NCBI RefSeq assembly: GCF_000209165.1 | Contig: NC_009068.1 | Location: 1,426,001-1,490,000 of the forward strand | Source of the DNA: Scheffersomyces stipitis CBS 6054 | Lineage: Eukaryota > Ascomycota > Pichiomycetes > Serinales > Debaryomycetaceae | Direction of reading: 5' to 3' | DNA length: 64,000 nucleotides | In this document: positions 61,501-64,000 of the stretch, piece after piece | How positions within the stretch are numbered: the first letter of the stretch is position 1 | How the letters are laid out: each line of letters begins with the position of its first letter | Made by a program: the position numbers and the translations under genes | Notes under the pieces: model-generated | Seen by the model: the letters and a program-made list of their open reading frames with translations, nothing else | Told to the model about the DNA's origin: nothing | Databases searched by the model: none

Positions 61501-62811
61501 TCGAGAGAAACCAGAATCTCCGTTCAGCTGAAGGTACTCTTTTGATGTCAATCTATCTTCATTTAAACTCGGAACCGGGGAATTTGCCTGCAAATGTTTG
61601 ATATAGTTTGCTGTGCTAGAAACCTTGCTTGAAGAACCTTGTGAACCAGGCTTTCCTTGAACATTCACTGCATAAGCCCTCTGTAAATTCAATTCGCTTT
61701 GTAGATCGTCGGATTTCTTTTGGACTTGTTCAGATGATACTCCTGCAGAACTTGTACTGTTTTCTGGGGAGCCACTCTTACCCAATTTACTTTTAATCCG
61801 TAATTTTGAAAATGGAGAACTACTAGAATGTAAAGTTGAACCCTTACTTTTTATAGTTGGGCTCTGTTTCTCTCCAAATGGAATTCTAGATCGGGAAGTC
61901 TTCTTACTTATTCTAATAGGACTTTTCTCGTGCGTAATAACCTTAGCTGATTCTGGAGTTTTCTCATTTTTAAGTATTTCAGCTTCATGCTCAGATGAAG
62001 AGGAAAATGCATCTCTATGGAGTACATCAGATGAATGTGCAATATTGCTACGCTCGGACTCTATTTTGCGTTGAAGCAACACAGAAAGCAGCACTGGCGA
62101 CAGCCTATCTGTTTCAGTATCGGAAGTTAGATCTAGATACAGAATCGACTCACTACAATGTACTTTGAGCTTGTTCAATTTGGCGTACTTGTTTCCATGC
62201 TTGGAAATAGAACTGGTCTGCTTCATTTGAGATACCAACTCTGCAGGTGTTGATGATGTAGATCTCTTTGCCATTTTGCTTGTAGGAATGAAAGGCTCGG
62301 AATCGCTTTGTTCAGTCAAAGAGGTATCAGAGATTACCTTATCTCTACTTTTTTCACGTTTGAAAGATGTCATTTGGTTGAGATAGGAAACCTGTGCATT
62401 TGATTGAATCTTCTGATCCTGTTCAGTTTTTACATCATCATACTTTATCTGTTGTTCGTCATAATATTGGTTGCTTTTGAAATCATATAGCAGACTTAAA
62501 AATTGAAATGAATCCTCATAATTAGAACGAAAACGGTCTTGTGATTCATACTTCGTCAGATTCTGTTGGTGATGTTGATATATTCGTTGTGGTGGGGATG
62601 GTGGTGACCGTTGACTCTGACCTGTACTTGCAACACTAGGCTCCAAAACCCTTAGTTTAGGTCTCTGGATCGATTCTTCTGTCCGACTTGGTTCCTTCTT
62701 ATCGGGGTTATCGTTTCCCAAAAGAACTCTGCGAATACCACGTAACGCCAGAAACACATCCAGTATAAGTGACGGCCTCTTATCAAGTCCGTTGGCTCTT
62801 TCGTGGCTCAT
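58576..62811 (-). CDS. Large disordered protein with multiple SUMO-interacting motifs, function unknown
   Basis: A 1,411-residue protein with almost no predicted globular content: Ser, Thr, Asn, Gln, Lys and Pro dominate. The N-terminus (SLILDVFLALRGIRRVLLG) looks like a short helix. Five hydrophobic patches beside acidic or Ser/Thr residues fit the SUMO-interacting motif: ILYLDLTSDTETD at about 222, GIIGLTSE and EIIDLTSE at about 1104-1125, SLIVDLSDF at about 1180, and LRILLSDTEDDV at the very C-terminus. Several SP/TP and RS motifs suggest kinase regulation. No enzymatic domain is seen. I cannot match it to a named yeast gene. Reading CTG as Ser would change some residues but not the overall character. 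Confidence 0.75.
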   Translation of the reverse strand: MSHERANGLDKRPSLILDVFLALRGIRRVLLGNDNPDKKEPSRTEESIQRPKLRVLEPSVASTGQSQRSPPSPPQRIYQHHQQNLTKYESQDRFRSNYEDSFQFLSLLYDFKSNQYYDEQQIKYDDVKTEQDQKIQSNAQVSYLNQMTSFKREKSRDKVISDTSLTEQSDSEPFIPTSKMAKRSTSSTPAELVSQMKQTSSISKHGNKYAKLNKLKVHCSESILYLDLTSDTETDRLSPVLLSVLLQRKIESERSNIAHSSDVLHRDAFSSSSEHEAEILKNEKTPESAKVITHEKSPIRISKKTSRSRIPFGEKQSPTIKSKGSTLHSSSSPFSKLRIKSKLGKSGSPENSTSSAGVSSEQVQKKSDDLQSELNLQRAYAVNVQGKPGSQGSSSKVSSTANYIKHLQANSPVPSLNEDRLTSKEYLQLNGDSGFSRPQAVSLQFGASGTSQASKSPWVNEVQCNVPESNAIPQFRDITNLNNDSNSKAPFINDASAITIEPTYNILETPIKRSIEVDASDKYQKPPKKRIEDDKVVQSPSRVAVTTQKHKGSTEDVPMTNGSKNSKLSSLFEPPYPNKKSIADGSTTKPISVNGNNVIESSFPNVQSNLLESLDKNVNEIREPNDDRTSTSTTSGFSKPKSKAKGEKKMTSPNTPKSCNVTLQALLRAKIEQTRKPDIGCDKVASNKGKPNKRKIQPLFSLTPEKRQKSSSSYDSCSESPRQGLSQVGVSKSQLAQEYSNFFKSLPIQSGPFNLDGLVSLEDAVAFHSALSLSLVQRLQAIKQNLLNQRNLPYVQHNSESISNVSMSEPPMSSQDTVASMNKISPLFPQNPSSIQGSFSVSTMKSSSKLKSTSTTRSFTVTANPVEKRGEEASVPRHVTKNHEISAPMETTQRIYNTSIVPPASSQSSVGGRMTPPPSPKRNLDSIELEIEASAVSPENLIPVEPPLPSELTKSHTISKSGYRFENAITGETGRSVEIARLTNASKASGKMFTQRRESKNVRKEQEFGLDSSPTSAKVVVHKPQMMDSVTQPSSRYLKSSQVLYDGGSKSGLEKEPSMAKSLNTTPKTGELEPGQSLNATEGVRCQTLGTLEHTSMTSVNSDNVGIIGLTSEAPNEIIDLTSEIPRMKLAESNENEDTVQPLNESSNIDGRLSLDMTVSKHSLMLNSTSVNQRQESSLIVDLSDFQQTSTSMEPTVKLRRGSFGGLLSSPIKHLERNDQTQTRDKRLSASITTPSKTKLGKEFRAVPSSTLPSAKKVPIYRKSSPESDTRSGVEKTLAWDEQPLRRLTRSTNERAEFYFISEHTNKMARLPEVSTAIHLVKNHLVDPDEDQDNRNTYDMDTEGECSGDEINESQEQYEHRPLEMVKNTPEILHSRRQEYDQRRTEFTTNGKIQISSNSLRILLSDTEDDV

Positions 62812-63818
62812 AGCGATAATCTATGTGGATAAGCTGTGGTCCATTATAATATATTTAACCTAGAATATCTTTTTGAGAAAAACTAGAGATGAGTCTGAAG
62901 AGAACACGTAGCGAATATTTCAGATGTGACAGATCGTCGAGGAGGTGGGAATTTTATCTTACAAGCAGTGACTCTGAATTTACAAACAGATTTACCTATG
63001 GAGTATCCCAGATAGCGGTGGACAAGAATATGTTACAAAACAGTATTAGCTAATTCTATTTTGAATTTTTCCCGAATCGTATATGAAGTGCGTTTTTCTC
63101 GCCTAAAGATAGTCCTGTCAAAGGAGCATAAGCTATTTTGTCTACCAGAAATAAACCAGACGCGATTCGAAACTGATTTGTATTTATAGTAAAAAGAATG
63201 ATAATAAAGATGATAATAGATATGTCTAGGTTGTGCTGACAAGGTCAGCTGTGAATATGAAAATAGATATGGTGACTCAACGTCTGTACCGTGATTGAGA
63301 GACAGAATTTAGAATACTCTGAAGCCGTACAGTTTGATACTCTTTCAATGATGTTCAAAGATGATATTCAAATTAATTGTTGTATTTACATTACTGCCAT
63401 ATAACGAAGGCATGAAGTGGTACAATATGATGATGTGTTCTATTAAATATGACTATACACTCTACTATATAGTGTTATTAAGTGATAGTATACAATTACA
63501 GATGTTGGTATTCTATAATTGTTTAAGGGTATGCTAAGTATGATTATGATTATGAATATGATTATGATTGTGAATGACAGCACACATCTTATGCTCACAC
63601 ACGTTATTAATACATTACGATAGTACAATTCGTAGATTACTAGCTAGCATTACTTTCATGAGGGTACAATCGCACATCTTCTATACCTATCCGGGCTACT
63701 GCGATGGCAATACCAAAGAGAATATCAATTTCACTTTCTGTCAGAAGCTAAAACAGATCTATAATACATAGGGGGTCCATGGAAATGCGTGATAAGTCGT
63801 GAGCAATGAGAGTTGTGT
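62812..63818. other. Intergenic region with TATGAT simple repeat
   Basis: About 1 kb, AT-rich. A TATGAT/TATGAA simple repeat lies at about 63538-63577. No convincing gene; the short frames resemble no family. Confidence 0.45.
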
Positions 63819-64000
63819 CTAGGCAAGAATTACCAACTTACACTTGTCGAACAAAATGCGGTGGAACTTGTCGTCGTCGTCGACCTCAAACTCCTTTAGC
63901 TTCTGAATGTGGACATCGTCAAACTCATCGTCTACAATGTTGTTTTCGTTGACAAAGTCGTCGTAGTCGTTCTTCAAGAACAACTGTATATCCTGTGCCA
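63819..64000 (-). CDS. C-terminal end of an unidentified gene (runs off the right edge)
   Basis: Reading from the right edge, the open frame gives about 59 residues (AQDIQLFLKNDYDDFVNENN at the start, acidic VDDDDKFHRILFDKCKLVILA at the end) to a stop at 63819-63821. A GTAAGT near the end (about 63830) could be a splice donor, in which case the real C-terminus lies further left; no TACTAAC acceptor is visible, so I prefer the simple reading. The composition (many Asp, Phe, Val) suggests a folded, acidic C-terminus. I cannot identify the family from so little. Confidence 0.5.
   Translation of the reverse strand, partial: AQDIQLFLKNDYDDFVNENNIVDDEFDDVHIQKLKEFEVDDDDKFHRILFDKCKLVILA

Overview
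This 64 kb window is nuclear chromosomal DNA of a budding yeast. The genes are compact and almost all intronless. The splice signals are yeast-type (GTATGT at the 5' site, TACTAAC at the branch point), and the proteins match Saccharomycotina families from end to end. Two things point to the CTG-clade (Scheffersomyces, Debaryomyces or Candida relatives): the RPL20 promoter carries Tbf1-like and Cbf1-like sites, and the gene families sit closest to that group as far as I can judge. This is inference. If it is right, CTG codons are read as serine, and translations made with the standard code are slightly wrong at those codons.

Layout from left to right: ATG11 (5' part only, leaving the left edge), RXT2, POL30 (PCNA, with MluI boxes), MAK3, FBA1, TIM12, PBY1, a secreted Pro/Thr repeat protein, DEF1, NHP6 (with a probable 5'UTR intron), a small membrane protein, HRT2, TOA2, TAP42, NUP120, MPE1, a gene-poor 2.6 kb stretch that holds a snoRNA host gene, BUL1, CPA1, ERG25, RPL20 (with a 5'UTR intron), a tandem pair of short-chain dehydrogenases, NCS6, NIP1 (eIF3c), HRT3, an acidic protein of unknown function, NMT1, PWP1, a DsbA-like thioredoxin-fold protein, a 1,411-residue disordered protein with several SUMO-interacting motifs, and the 3' end of an unidentified gene. 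The mix is ordinary housekeeping: glycolysis, arginine and ergosterol synthesis, translation, ribosome biogenesis, mitochondrial import, transcription and chromatin, and ubiquitin adaptors. There are no mobile elements, CRISPR arrays, intact tRNAs or rRNA genes.

The most interesting region is about 31.4-33.2 kb. It has no protein-coding capacity but holds seven box C/D snoRNAs. I identified each by matching its antisense element to the rRNA methylation site: snR78, snR77, snR76, snR75, snR74, snR73 and snR72. This is the same order as the intronless polycistronic cluster of Saccharomyces cerevisiae. Here five of the seven lie between clear GTATGT/GTAAGT and TACTAAC splice signals, while snR74 and snR73 do not. 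The locus therefore looks like a non-coding, multi-intron snoRNA host gene in a mosaic state, with one junction where a 3' splice site directly abuts the next 5' splice site.

A second genome-scale signal is the nonamer CATAGTTAA. It occurs ten times, always between genes, against fewer than one expected by chance, and looks like a binding site for an abundant regulator.
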